Of a stretch of DNA of 64,000 bases, positions 45,950 to 60,900 are shown piece by piece. The notes beneath the pieces are model-generated. The model worked only from the letters and a program-made list of their open reading frames with translations. It was not told where the DNA came from and searched no databases. Origin of the DNA: Nautilus pompilius (taxonomy: Eukaryota > Mollusca > Cephalopoda > Nautilida > Nautilidae); contig JACATO010000692.1 of the NCBI GenBank assembly GCA_018389105.1, positions 598,501-662,500 of the forward strand, written 5' to 3'. Numbering within the stretch: position 1 is the first letter of the stretch; each line of letters opens with the position of its first letter. Both the position numbers and the translations under genes were made by a program.

Positions 45950-48900
45950 GTAGTAGTAGTAGTAGTAGTGTTATTGTTATATTGTTGTACTTTAAAAACA
46001 AACAAACACTGCATGTCTTAATTCAAAAGTGATGAAACGGTCTCCCCTTAGTCTCCTCATCAGTCAAACGACCCCGGAGACGAACTTCTTTAGGGGATCA
46101 GAAAAAGCAGAGCAGCGAGAGAATAATTCCTTTGTTAACCTAAGATAACACGCTCCGGGCTAAACGATTAAGAGTATTTTATTGCTTCAAAGAAGAGATG
46201 CGGAAAGGAAGCAACAGAAACTTTACTTGAAAAAGGTACCTCCATCGCATTAGAACCAGGGGGGGGCAAACGATGCTAAATACCCGCAAGAGTAAACACA
46301 AACAACATTATGCTTTTAATTTGGTGATAATGGAAGCAAAAGAATCTATTAAAAGTTTCCATTGCATCAAATACATTGCTATCTACCAAAGAAATAGTAA
46401 ATAATGTTTCTAAAATTACCATTATTATTATTATTATTATTATACTTTTTTTTAGACAGCTATTGTTTTAATTGTGCAGAACTGGGCTTGCTAAAACCAA
46501 AGAAATCTCTCTTTGTAACAGTATAGGGTAAACAAATGGTTTATTTTACAGAAGTTTAAAAAGCAGCTAGGGCCAGATTTCGAGGGAGAGACCGTTCCAA
46601 CCAAGATGGGAGTTGACAAGTGTGACTTTTGTCTGCAAACAGCTGAAAATAATAAAATAGGTGAACAAGAAGAACTGCTCTTCTGTAATGACTGCCATGC
46701 TAAAGGTATGCCTTGTAAATTATTCTATTGCTAATACTTTCATGCATTTATATATTGATGTGTTAAATTTTCCATCCATGTTTATTTGGAAACAAACAAC
46801 CCCCTAATTTGGGTACCAACCCTCTTCTCTTTAAGGGCAACAAAATATATATTGTGGTCTCTCAATAATGGAATATCTAAAATTTCTATATAATATATTT
46901 ATTAGTGTGCATTGTTACTTGTATATTAACATAAGACATTTTAAAAAAGCTGTTTTATTAAGTTTATATTGGAACTTTGATTAAACAAGATATCATTTCC
47001 TTGCTTGATGACTTTTTTGCATATTTTTGGTATCTAGCTTGTTAATTTCCCCAAGTATTGAGAAGGCAAAGAATTCCATTTCTTACTTAAGTCATCCTCA
47101 ACTGTAGACTGCTCATTAGTTGGACCCTGTTCTTAACTCTTCCGCCTAGTTTATCCCAGACAAGCTCAGTAAGTATGAGTTCTGGAGATTAAGATAGACA
47201 GTTTTTTTTTTCATTTATTTGCTTTCATGATAGATGTTGTTTAGTGTGTTTGGCATCATCACCTTGTTGCATGTTAAAACCAGAGCCTGTCAGTCAGTAC
47301 TCAGTAGTGTGATGTTGCAAAATTTCATGGTACTTTTACTTTATAAGAATTTTATCACTTTTGATTACATTCCCAACCTGAGAACCACTAAGAGTCTAAA
47401 GCTTTCAGATTTTCTTCTCTACTTTTACCTGAATGCTCCCTTGCTCATGCAAGTTGGTCTTTCTTTCTTCCTCACCTAAGAAGTTTGCAAGCAGGTAACT
47501 GACCAATCAACCCAACCTCTCTCAAACACTTTTTGATGGTCATATAGAAGATGGAGCTTTGTGTATTAGAATTATGGTCAGTGGCTAAATCTGTTCTGGT
47601 AAGGAAGCAGTTTGCTCTAGGCTTTTTAATAATTGCCCTGTCATCTTTCCCCTTTCTAACAAGCTCATTTTTGTTGTGGACTATAGCTACAGCTGCCTTC
47701 TCAGTACTTACCTTACTACAGACTGAGAAGCCCCTACTTGTCGGGCTATTTTATGTTGAGAATGTTCAACTTTATTTAGTGTAATAAAAGAAATCAATTT
47801 TGCAAGTGTAATTTCTTGTTGTGAAGTCATTTCACCCAGTGACAAACAACAGGTAATTGTTCCACTTCAGAAAGCATTTAGATTTTAATTATTTATACTG
47901 ATCTTCACAAGGATTGTATGATTCAATAAATTCATGTTTTGGTTGCTAGTATGGTAAAAAATCACCAAGCTTGTGATCACTTCTTACATGAATTTGATGC
48001 AACATGTTCTGTTGTGAACATATTTTCCAACATTCATGCTAATACATGTAATTATATGCAGTAATAAATTAATTATATGTGTGGATATTTTACTGGTACA
48101 CCCACAACTATGGCTGCTAGTATATTCAAATGACACATGTAATAGACATTTGGCCCAGGTTTACTATTTTAAATAATTAATGGTTATGAATGGTGTGTTC
48201 ACTAAGGACTAAGAAGATACGGGTATAAATTTGATGGATTGCTACAGTTAGTTTGATGTTAACCCTGTAGGGCAAAACTAGGGAGAGACTTAGATGTGTA
48301 TCAGCACTGATTCAGGCAGGTAGAAGGACCGCGATATGGACTAGCTTTTCAGAAATGATCTGTAACTAGTGACTGCAGTGACAAATTTACAATCTACCTT
48401 TGTTTTTCTACCTTTAGTCAGTTGTCTTCCAGTCTCTGTGTATCAACAAAATAAACAGTTTTGTGCAGTGCCAGAATTTCCTTCAGAATGTTGTACACAT
48501 GCTGGGCCTACCCATTAGAAATACAGTAATATTCATCATTTTTATTAGTATTAATGTTTTACTGATGAGCCCTCCATTACAAATTCTGATTAAAAATTAT
48601 CAACATGTTCGTTGCTAATCTTAGGCAAGTTGATGGATCTTCAGTTTTATTTCTAACTGACAGCAGTACATTTTCAGCAGTCAGACAGCAGTCAGATGCA
48701 TTAGTGTAGTTGATTGGTTACCCAGTTTATTAAGTTTGTTCTGGCTGTCTGTCATGCTATTTGTCACCAATTTTAATGCTTGGAGTTTTGTTGGGTTAAA
48801 ATGACAAAAACCTTAAGACATTTAGTCAATTCAGAAGTTGCTAATTACTAAAAGTGTGTTAAAAGTATGATTTATATGTCATCTCCAACAGTAATAGTCA

Positions 48901-51900
48901 ATGTACACTAGATTGTTTGTCAGGTTGCTAAGCAATGAAAGACATCAATTTCTGGCAAAAGTATTGTTGCTGTTTATTTGCTACTTTGTTTGGTGATTGG
49001 TAACTAGGATTTTCATGGAGATGTCAACAAACTGAACCTCACTTGATTGGCTAAGAATTTTAATTGTAAATATGAACCTTTCAAAATGATGTAAGCTGCA
49101 CATTAATGTTCATATGTAATTGTTGCATGATACAGAAATTCAGAAATAATTTTAACTTCATTGATTCCCACCAAATTATTTATTATATCAGACAAATATG
49201 CAAGTTGAAAACAGAATTACATTGAACAATATTTAATATTTAGCATTTAAAAAAGTAAAAAGAGATATTGTTAAGTAAAACAAATAGTTATGGTGTGAAA
49301 AATGTATAAATACTGAGATAGCCAGTCTTTCTCCACACCTTTGTTTTTATTATCACTTATACAACCTGTCAAGGAAATTCTTTGTTTTTTTTTTCATTAA
49401 AAATACAGGCAACATTACATTAGATCACATGTAATAGATTTTTTTGAATTACTGAATCTTATTTCGGTAACTGGTGGTAACAGCTTAAAGTGTAATTTTT
49501 AATAAAATTAAGAACAAATTGAAAATGTGAAGCTTCCCAGTCTGACTTGATAATATATAAAACCTCCTTTGAATTATATCGACAGATTAACCACAATCAA
49601 TCATATAAGTGGCTATTTATTGGACTCTGTGAAAACTCTAGTTTTGTAGTCCATAAAATAGTGGTGATTTCTTTTAAAACCTAATTTTAAACTATTTATT
49701 TATGTAAAAAGAATAAATATTCAAAAATGATAGACACACTCTTATATGCGATGCAAGGTAAAGAACCAATCCTACATGTTTCTATTCATGGATGGCATCA
49801 GATGGGAATATGCATATTTAATAATTTGTCTGATTGCCTTTAGAATTTTTGTAAGCATGTATCAGACAACTATAAGACCAACACTGCTTTAACAGCCAAT
49901 CATCACTGTTTCTGGAAAGCTTACATTTCAGCAATGGTAATGAAAGGATTATAGCAAAAAGTTACTTTTGGAAGAACACTCACCTTATCCTCCATATTTC
50001 TACAAAAATCTACTTTTTGAATATTTTGTAGGCTTTAAATATTTCTTATTCTGCTGTTCCATTAATTGTTGCATCAGATTTCCTTACTGTACAGGTAGTT
50101 TATCCATCATTTAACTAAATGATTTATTTTTCAAAATTATAATCTATTGGTCAGAAAGATAGTTTAATACAGTAAAGAATCATGAAGCAGATATTCAGGA
50201 GATAATTGGGAAACTGATTGAGAATATAGAAATAACTGGAGGAAAATTTAAAATTTTTTTTACCTTGGTTAAACATATCTTTCTACAATGATCCTGATTA
50301 CAAACTACTATTTATTTATTCTTTCTTAGTGAAACCTGTCAACTAAGACCACTGAAAAATGTATTGAAGATGGTTTTGCATATGAGTAGCCCTTATATAC
50401 AAAACCATTTAGGTGCATAAAGGTTGCTTTTATACACAAACCTTTATGGTGCATAAAGATTTCTGGTATACATAACCAGTCAACAAGCCAAGTTTAATTT
50501 TCTCTCTTTGTGTTTAGCTCATCCATCATGCATGCAATACTCAGACGAACTAGCTAAACGAGCTCGTCGGTCACCATGGCAGTGCTTTGATTGCAAGGTG
50601 TGCAACATCTGTGAAGACTCTGGAGATGGTGTAAGTTCTTATTCTTCGTGTGTGTACATTTCATGCGTCTTAAGAGAACTGTTTGAGTCACCATTGAGGT
50701 TCATGACTGATACATGCAAGTAAACTGGAGGGAGAGTGTCATAAGTTTGCAGATTTGGAATAATATTAATTTTTTTAAATTGTCACTACCACTTTAGAGA
50801 AAAAACAATAATAATAAAGACTGAAAAATCAAATATGTTAGAAACTTTGCATTTAAACTCACATATTACACAGCTAAATTAAGATGTGCTTTCATGTGTT
50901 GTTTCTATTTACTTATAAAGTTTATCGATTTTATAGAATAAAATTCTTTTTAACATCTGAATTTTAAAAATGAATAAATAATTTTTTTGCAAGTGTTTGG
51001 AATATTTTTAACCTTTGAACCTACTGGAACAAACATAAAAAGCATAAAATTAGACAATCCTGAGGGGAACCTGTTGAAGAAAACACAAATGAAGATGATG
51101 ACTATTTGCCATCTGAACTTCTAATTATGATAATTTGATAAAATGTGGCAGAATGAAAAGTTTATAAAGCTGATGTGAAAAATGTTTCTTAAACTTTAGT
51201 TTAGTTTGAACAAGCAGCAAGAAGCCATCATTGTCCTACGCAGCCCCACTGAAGGTATATGAAATACCAATCAATTTTATTTTTAAATTGGTTTCTACTA
51301 TCACCATTGGCAACTACTGGTAGCTTATTCTATTGCTTTACAAGTTTGTTGTTTGTTTATTTTTTCTAATATCCAGATGTATTGCTGTTTTCATCATATT
51401 AATATTTAAGTGGCTGATTCAATTTAAATGATGGGATTAAACAGAATTTTACAACAGTAAAAGAATTACTAACTTGGGTAGTTACAACCTCCAGCTTTTT
51501 TTTTTATTCTGTACACACTCAGACCTTTGGTTTTTTCCTGCCCCTAATACTCAAATCTGGTAAATCAGATTCTTTTTGAAATCTTTAGCATAATTTGAAT
51601 ACTTGATTATTACCATGTTTGAATTAACAGGGATAGGGTTTAAAAGCACCTACCTACAATACTTTTGTTTTTATAAATGTCTATGAATGGACTAGCTGTA
51701 TATATATATATATACAATTTTAAGTATAAATTGAGGTTAGAAAGGAATCTATGCACTACAAATCCTCACAGACCCATGAAAATTGATAAGTAATGGTGGA
51801 TTCATGTACAGGTATGGTAGAGTACGATTATTGCATATTCATAAACTAGATGTTTTAAAAAATATTAAACATTTTTAAAAATCTTTAGTCTTTCATGGTT

Positions 51901-54900
51901 TTCCCAGTGTGGTAGATGTTTTTCCATTGGTTGGTTTATAGCTTTTTCTGGTTGCCATAGGATTTTCTTCCTTCCTTCCTTACTTCCTTCCTTTCTTTTT
52001 ATTTGAGATAATGGAGAAATTGTGACATCAGCAATTAATCTTTTCTATTCCATTGATTTCTTATTCAGTAGAGGCCAATTATGGATAATCACTGAACTTC
52101 TCCAGGTGTGGACTGAAGTTACGCATTGGTTGAAGTCTTTTGTAGTGCTAGTATCCAGGGTAAACGTGATCAGTATTCTGGCTTTGGAACCAGGACTCTA
52201 CTGGGAAAGCTCTAGCTTGTGTTACATCGAAAGGTGTTTGATCTGTACAGTCTTTTCACTTGTTGGACATCTTGTGAAGTGCTGCTGCATTCACCAGATA
52301 CTAGTGGCTAGAACACTCTTATGCATCTATAACCTGCTTGGGTGATGAGAGAAATCACTGACTCTATATTATAACATAAAGCATGGCTAAAGTCTTTTGG
52401 AGGGGCTGGTATTGACAAATGTAGGGGTATTTAGCATAAATAAAATTTTCAAAAATATTGTGGTGGAATTTTTATTTAATTTTTTAAATATTTTTAACTA
52501 CGTTATTTTTAAGGATTCCATGTTGTTCTGTGATGCTTGTGATAAGGGTTTTCACATGGACTGCCACAACCCACCACTGTCCGAGAAGCCAACAGGTGAG
52601 AATGTCAATAAAAGACAACCGCTCACAGATCTAGCCTGCTGTGAAAGTTATAGAGTTTTAAATCATGATCCCTTGCAACCTGAAATAAAGAAAATAACAG
52701 ATTTTTTTTTTTTTTTTACTTGTTCCTTACCTTTAAAATTCAAAGTGTCTGAATTAAATCTCCACAGAATCTTCAAGACACAACAATGAGAATTTTCATT
52801 TTTTTCTACTGTGGACGTTCAGATGAAACCTGGCTGAAAACAGCAGTACTATAACCACATCTGGCTGGGTTTTATTTGAATGTCCTTGGTGTTTGCTTCG
52901 TTAGTAACTGAGATTCTTCATTCCCCAACTCATACTGGTGAAACATTCTTGCACCCCTCCAACCTGTCAGCATCTTTTAACAGCATGAGGTTACTAAGCC
53001 TGGACTGCCAAGTGAGGTCTAAGCCAAAGTTTTATAGAGAAAAAATATGTGTAAACATGGCTACACGATAACTCCTGTATGCTTGAAAAGTTTTTTTCTA
53101 AATTTTAACAGTTAAACACCAGATTCATTTAAAGGTTACTTGTGATGACTTGTTTTTATGAAATCTGTAAAGAAAAAATGCAATTTTATATCTTCTTCTC
53201 TTTTTTTAAAATTCTTCAAAAACGAAAATAGATCAACAATTTAAATTGATCTTCATCCCTAATATAGAAATAGTTTACTTTATTCCTTTTTCTTAAATAG
53301 ATGCACAGTTTTAGAAATGATACAATGAATTTGGAAAACTTAAATAGAGTGGGTGTATTGAAGTTAACTAACTATTATAGAATATACTGGATAGATGGAT
53401 GACTGCACGAAATAGATTGGCTTAAAGCCACTGCACATACATGAACAGTGCAACAAAGATTTGTCACCAAAATTTGGTGGTGGTAAAATACTTTTTTTTT
53501 TAAAATTATTACAAAAATACATAATAACCTCTTAACGGCATTAGTATTGTGAAGAGCAGGTAGATTGAAGATCTTTGTAATTGGATTGTGCTGTTTGCAG
53601 GTTGTCTGCTATAACTCGTCGTCGTTCTTTGTGATTGACAAAGTGATTAAGATTTCTGTTAATTACAGGAAAATGGCTGTGTGGCTGGTGTATTTATGAA
53701 ACAAGAGAACAGCAGAATTATGATGATGTTACAATGTCACCTGCTTCAGAAAGTGCTAATGAGCTTAGTGAACAACAGAATACAGGTAAGTGGCTGGCTT
53801 GAAAAATACATTTTCACAAATTGATTCTTTATTATTTGGGTGAAAAAATATAACAGATTACTTAATGTATTTTATTTCCAAAGTATAAAACTGGTGGTGT
53901 TTGTGACCAAAGTGCAAATCAGGAAATGAGTTTATTTGGTTGTATTAATCTTTCAAAAAATTGTACAGGTAGCCAGTGGTTGACTTTTGCTCTCATAATT
54001 GGACCAGTTGAATTGATTGATTCCTGATCCTTTACATGTGTGATTATTTTTTCACATTAAAATTATAGCTGCCAAGGAGACAAACAACAATAACTAAACA
54101 GTAATCTTGAAATTTTTTTAAAAAATACATTTAATAATCTATTATTAGGATAAAATATTGTAGACACTTTAAATTTTATATTAAAAATAAATAAATAAAT
54201 ATGAATTTTGAGAAATTAAATTTATTTACTTTATTTGTACTCTCTTTGCCTGTCTCTCTGTCTGTCTAAACTCTTTCCTGGTCAGAAAATTTACAAGGTG
54301 GCTGCACAAATGCACCTACTTGTTTAAAATTCTCAAATAACACATATGTCTTAGCACACAGTTCAGTAATCCAAATTAAAAAGAAATATGTCCAGAATAT
54401 GAAAGAAGAATTTAATTTATAGTGCAGAAAGTAAAATAAAAATTTGGTGTAAAATCACCTGATTGATGTCACAGAGATACCAGTGCAAATTCAATTTCTT
54501 GTATCTCCTCACTGTCATTACTTTTGATGATAAGTCTGTCATCCTCACTCCAGTAATCCTCCATGGACAGCACAGAATTATAGTCATGTTTACTGCTATA
54601 AATGTTTTCATCCTCCCTGGTGATGTACCTCCAGGTGTTGTCAGCTTTGTCTGCCTCCCTTTTGGTCTGTGTGGCTTAGTGGTTAGACTCCTCAGGCATG
54701 TGGTGGAAGAAATCTGGTATCAGCTCAAAGAAGAAATCCACTAGCCTCAGGTCAACAGGGAAACAAATCTTCGGGCCAACACACACTCCGAAACATTGGC
54801 ATGTTGATTGGTCTCAGATGACTGAAAGTCCATTCAACAACCTTGCTCTCTTCACCACTCACCATTGTTGTCACTCTCCAGCTGTGTGATGCATTTACAA

Positions 54901-57900
54901 TGTCTCTCCATAGCTGTCCAAATAGCTAGATGATGAGGATCTCCACATCACCAGAAGGAAAGGATTCAAAGTTGGATTCCATCACAGAGCAAGTAGATAA
55001 AACAACTAGGTAATTCACTCTCACAGGAAAATGAAGCACTAAATATACATCTAAGAAGTGATAATGTGCCAGCATCCTCTCGAATGTACTCTATAGTATA
55101 GGGTGATCATTAAATAGCTTGTCAATACTCAACTGTTTTTGGTCAGTTTGCTTGGCACAGTTTTGGATGGCTTGCAGGGGAAAAGATTAAAAGTTTTCTG
55201 CAATTGTTTAATCTCTTAAAGGTTTTTTGTTTATTTCTTTCAGAAATGGCAGCTACTGAGGCAGTGATGTACTGCTTGCTCATTTTCCTGTCTTATTTTT
55301 ACGTTCGGTTGATAACTAATTTTTTGCTAATCAGTAAATCAGCAAACGTAGAGTGACAAGCAGATAATATTTTACATGTGAACCTTAATATGTGGTGCTG
55401 GTCAACTATAAAAAAAATTTGAGATGGTTCTCAGAGTGTAGATAGCTGGTGATCTTTAGATTTTTGAGAGACTAGGGGGTGAACAACCATCCTCAGGATG
55501 ATGTTCAGTCTGGAGGTGGAGTTGAGCCACCTTCCAAGACCTGACCTGAGTGGGTTATATAGATTAGCAGGTTTCAGATTGGATCTATAAAAAAACAAAC
55601 ATCCACACTGATTGGCTATTAGTTTGGGTGCTTCCTTCACCATTAGGGGCATAGAGTTTATAGGCATTTCATACACACACAATTTTTAAACTATTGCATC
55701 CACACATTGCTAGCCAACCCATTATTATTGTATAACTCAAAATATTTTCATTAATAATAAAGACACCATGTTTAAATTAATTTCATATTGCATCTGTATG
55801 TTATTTTTCTCTATTTCTTGTTTAATTTTCATCTACTAGCTTTTCTAAAGAGTAAAGGGTATTCTAGTAATTTCATTTATTAAAAAAAAATATTACTAAA
55901 ATTTTAACCATGTTTTTATGTTAAAAATATTTGTGAACAATCTGAAAAATTAGTACAGTTATCTTTTGAAGGTTAATTAATGGATATTCTTACTGCCTCT
56001 TGGTATAAACACAATCATCTTCAGTTTGTTTGTTTTCTAAATATCTGTATTTATCTGTTGGATTTTTGTTATGTTTGGTTTTAAAAAACAAATGAAAACT
56101 TCGCATTCACTTTCTCTTTCTCACAAGCAGGAACCAATAACTGGATATATAAATCTGCTCTGAACTACAGTTTAATACTTCGTCTACTTGCCGGATAAAT
56201 TCTGTGTTGAATATAACAGTTACTTGTGCTTGCCTTATTTCCTATCCAAGATGGACAAAGACTCTCTCTCTGATTTTATTTCATTTCCACACTTGATCTC
56301 TAAGGCAGAGTTTCCCAATCTAAGGTGCACCGAATTACCAAAACCATACAAAACTCACCTCTCTTTTTTTGTTGTTGTTGCTAATGATAATTAATAAAAT
56401 TAATCATATTATTTAAAATTGTAATTGTTAGTGTTCAATAACATTCTATTTCACATTAACCTATTTCATGCAAACTTTAAACAATTTTCTTTGAGTGAAC
56501 CTTCCAAGCCCCAATCCAGCCCTTCCCATTTTTTTCTTCAGGAAACCTAGGCTTTCTATTGTGGAGGTGTGCTGACTTTTGCTTTTTTGATTTGGCTGTA
56601 CAAAAAAAAAAATGGTTAGGTTAAAATTAGGTCCAATTTCAATAGGGGCTACTGTCAGGGCTTCCTTTTGAGGGACTGCATAAACTGAAGGTTACCTTTT
56701 CTCTCTCTCTCTCTCTCTCTCACTCACACACACACGCACAAGGTGTTGATAAATCATACATAGCTAACCCTCAAGGTTTTCTTATTAAATCACAAATTAC
56801 TTACATGTATGTGTGTATATATATATACAGGTTGGAAGGGGATTTCTGAGGTTGATTTTCAAGAAAAGTAAGCAATCCTTATGGCGAATTTATCAAATTT
56901 TTTTGTTTTTGTTTTTAATTTTTATTTTTGATCTGTTAATAATAAATAAACTTTTTACAAATTATTTTACTTAGTACAGTAGAACCTTTTTTATTCTGGA
57001 AATCCAAATAATAGAAACACTTAGAAAACCATCCATCATTTTGAATTGCTACCATAGTTCTGATGTCAGTAAAAACTGCACCAATCAAAGAAATGTTGCC
57101 AACACAATTGTTTTGCTTCAGTTTCCTACACAAAACTCTTTGTCATTTGCTTCCAATTGTCTCATTCACATGGTGAATGGCAAAAGAGGCAAAGCATGGG
57201 AAATTGAAGCAAACTGAGCTTGTGTCGGTGACATTTTTATTGATTGGGGCAGTTTTGTACTCTGATACCAGCAGTAGATTCATCCTAGTTGTTTACAAGC
57301 CACATGTGAGCCAAGTGGTACATTTTTCTTGATTATTTCACAGTAATGGCTGATCCAAAGTGGTGTTCTACTCCTATTACGGGTCCTAGTTAATGGTGGC
57401 AATAATAGTAGAGGCAGTAAGTGTAGTGAAAGAGTTGAGGCTAAGAAAATGAATGCTGGAAAATTAAGTGATGGTACAAAATGGCAGAGGGATGTGCTAA
57501 GCATATAGCTTAAGTGGAGTTATTGGAAAAATTCTAACAATTACTTTCCTACAATACATACAACACAATGCTTTATTATACAGTAGATATGTTTAAAGTG
57601 TATAATATCTGTGTTTATTAATCATTATTTTGGGGGAGGTTAAATTAAGCTTCATAACAATTTACATGATATCTGTTAACTGGAAACACAACTTGTGTGA
57701 TATCTATTAACTAGAAGAAGCATTTATCAAGCCAAGAGGTTCTACTCTATAACTGCTATGCTTTATTTTATATGATTTAAAGCTTTGCTACATAGATATA
57801 GATATATATCACAGTAAAATTTAAAGATATACTGATAATTGCTCTTCTGTATCCTACTAATGTCATTGGTATTCAATCCTCTGTCTACAAGGACATAGGA

Positions 57901-60900
57901 TTCTCTATCTCTCTCTCACACTCACACACACACACACACACACACATCTACCTTCTGTGGTTCTACTAGTTAGAAGATAGGAAGAGGGAGCAAGCATACT
58001 CTCTAGTCTTGGATTCAGAAATTCAGCAAAATAGGAACTTTAAAGATTGCAAGAGAAACAATTATATTCACTTTAAAAATAACTTCTTTTTTTTTCACAT
58101 CACTGGTAATGCTAAGCCTGTAACTACAATTTTAAATGTTGTTTTCTTTCTTTTAAATTAATTTTAGACTTTTAATACTCTTTGAATTAACATGTATATT
58201 TGGGTGTAGTAACTGAATTATTGTATTGTCTTAAGATAAGCAAATAATTCTTAAAATTTTTCCAGTATTGTAATAATTACTTAATGAATGTGAAACAGTG
58301 CACATATTATTTTTCATGATTGCAAAATGCTTAGCTGTAGAATTACATTTCTAAAGTGGTATAATAATGAAATAAATGTCACGTATTCCTGTAGGACTCC
58401 TGAATTAATAATTGAAGTTGGAACTGTTATCATTTTAATGGAGATGTCAGTTTGGCTTGTTATCCTTGGGTAGTAGTTTGTTATGCATTTATAGTTAAGT
58501 TCCAAGGCAGTAAGTAGTATGTTATAGTTATATAGATAATCCCTCAGCTAGTAATATGTTATATTTCTATAGTTACCCCTCAGTTCACTTTACCTTTATA
58601 ATTAACCCTGCATTAAGTTTGTTATACCTCTCTAGTTACCCCTCACTTTGACTTGTTAGCCCTTTAGGCAGGAAGTATGTTAACCCTTAACTAGTAGTAA
58701 TATGTTATATTTCTATAATTACCCCTCAGTCTGATTAGCCTCTATATTTAGTTCTTAATGTTTTATATCTCTCTCTTTATCCTCTCAGGTAGTAGTATTA
58801 GTAGTAGTATGTTATATCTATACTTAAACATCTAACTACTTTGGTGAATATATAGCATTTGGTTTCCACTGAGAAATGTTTTTAAAAAAGACAAGGTGAC
58901 ATTTGTCAGGAAAGAGTTGTCTATTTAGCCAATTTAAAAATAGACAGAAAGTAGTCTGTCTTCTTGCTCTATGGTTCACATTATGGTATTGGTAAAACAG
59001 GGTCCAATTGAAGTCTGGCTGTCTTGCCTTATTTTTTGTAATAACCAATGCAAATTACTTGTCACCCACCTTTAAAAAAAGTCAAAACTAATTTCCTTTT
59101 CAGTTTGACTGAGATCCAGAAATACTATTTTAAAAAATATGTGGCAGTGGATATCATCGTTTACACTCAGTTCCCCACCTCTAAACAGCCTCTGGAGGTG
59201 GAGATGAGAGCAAACCAACATTAAATCATTCTTTCTTTCTTCTACTTTGCTTTACTTTTTTCTTTTAGTATCATTAGTACATATATTTTATTGTCTCCTT
59301 TATTATTATTCATCATCCCTTGTGTTTACTAACAACTTCATGCTCAAATAATTTCTGGTCTTGTAATGTTGAAATATTCTGTTGTTTTTGGTGATAACTA
59401 AATTTTGGTGAAAGCTGTATGTATATTTGTTTCATTTCTTAAATTATTTTATTATGTTTTCAGATACTGGTGGAGCATCGTGCTTGCCAACGCCATGCGA
59501 TTCTCCTGTACTATCTGACTCCTGGGGTAAAGAAAAGTGAGTCCAATAGAATTTTGTCTTCTCTATTGCCAGTATTTTACTTACTTATCTTAAAAACTGA
59601 TATTTATCAATACTGCATCAGTCATTAACATGAAAACAAGCATTTATATAAACAATGGCTTTAGATTGATTCTTGTCTGGTTCCTGTCTGAGGCAGTTTC
59701 ACCAACTTACTATCATGAGCCTTTTTTATATTTTCTTTTACTTCTAATGAGAAGAGTTCTTAGTGGGTCTGCTCCTGCTGAAGTTGCCTGTATTCAACAT
59801 TTGTCTGCACAAGGATGGATAGTTGCCCTGGTAACTTCAGTTGGGATGCTGCACAGTTCTTTGAGAATTCAGCATTTCTTAGCAAGTTCACATAGATTAA
59901 GAGGAAATGAAAAACTAGAATTTAAAGCAAACTTGCACCACTTTGCTTCATTCTGAACACTTTTCTTATGGCTTCCTCAATCCTAACAGGCACTTTTTAA
60001 ATGTTCATTTTAATTTTTTTTAAACATGATTATGGTTTATTCAGAATATATAGCATGATTACACAAATCTCTTAATTTAATAACTATATGTAGTGTCTTC
60101 TTTAGTGGGTGGTGTGCATTTATGTAGATGTAAATGGTGGGTGTTGGGTCCTCTGGTAGATTACTGTCTTGCTAAAGTTGAGGGCCCAAATTCAGATCTT
60201 GGTCAGGACTGGCCCAGTTTGGTGTATTTCCATACCATGGTTTCTTCTTGCTCTTCTTCACCAGCCAGCCTTGTGGCTTTTTTCTGGGCTCTCCAGTTTC
60301 CTCACATTTGAAAAAATGAAGAGTTGTCATAGGGATTTTCTGTGGTAGGTGTTTGGTTTAGGGAGCTGAAGCCGGGGAATTTCTTCTAGTGCGTGTCTTG
60401 CATGCTGATGCGAGTATGCAGGTTTGAGGAAGGAAGAAATAGGGAGGGAAATTAGTTTTACTTGCTTTCTTCTCTTAAAAGGTGGTTTTTACTCCATCTT
60501 TGAAATTCATGTATAATAAGGGGGGTTTTTTGGTATTGGGGTATTAAGCCATTCAGAGTCCAATATAATGGTGGGGGGGCAGCTTTGGAAGATGAATAAG
60601 ACTGTCTTGAGGTAGGAACATTATGATCTACATGTTGCGAGGGAACGGAAATAAACTGATGTGTTCTTTGTTTCTCTTTTTTCTGTGACAGTCGTCTTTG
60701 TGTGACGCTTATGACTTTGCAGGAAAAGTCTGGTTTTATATGATCTGGTGAATATTTACTCATTAGCTGCTTGCCAAATGTGGGCTGCTCATATACAGCA
60801 GTACCTTTTAGCCACATTGATAGTGTATTTTCTGGGACACCAAACTGTTCAGTGATTTCTGGATTTTTCTTCTTGCCACCTTTGATGATTTCTATGGCTT

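Larger units (their letters stand above)
44127..46551 (+). other. intron 1
   Basis: 2425 bases. The 5' half keeps many CpGs and holds a YY1-like site (45075-45085), a GA run (about 45110-45130), a C run near 45164 and a CRE pair (45657-45685). The 3' half is AT-rich with simple repeats. No coding exon recognised inside. Confidence 0.75.
53786..59463 (+). other. intron 5
   Basis: 5678 bases, AT-rich. It holds a tRNA-like SINE candidate (54664-54780), a pogo-type MITE (56977-57747), a degenerate minisatellite (58440-58830), a TC run near 56702 and an AC run near 57923. The minus-strand 83-codon frame at 55431-55682 has no recognised domain. Confidence 0.75.

Noticed and set aside
55431..55682. 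Minus-strand 83-codon frame in intron 5
   Set aside because: It has some protein-like composition but no motif I could assign to a transposon or gene family.
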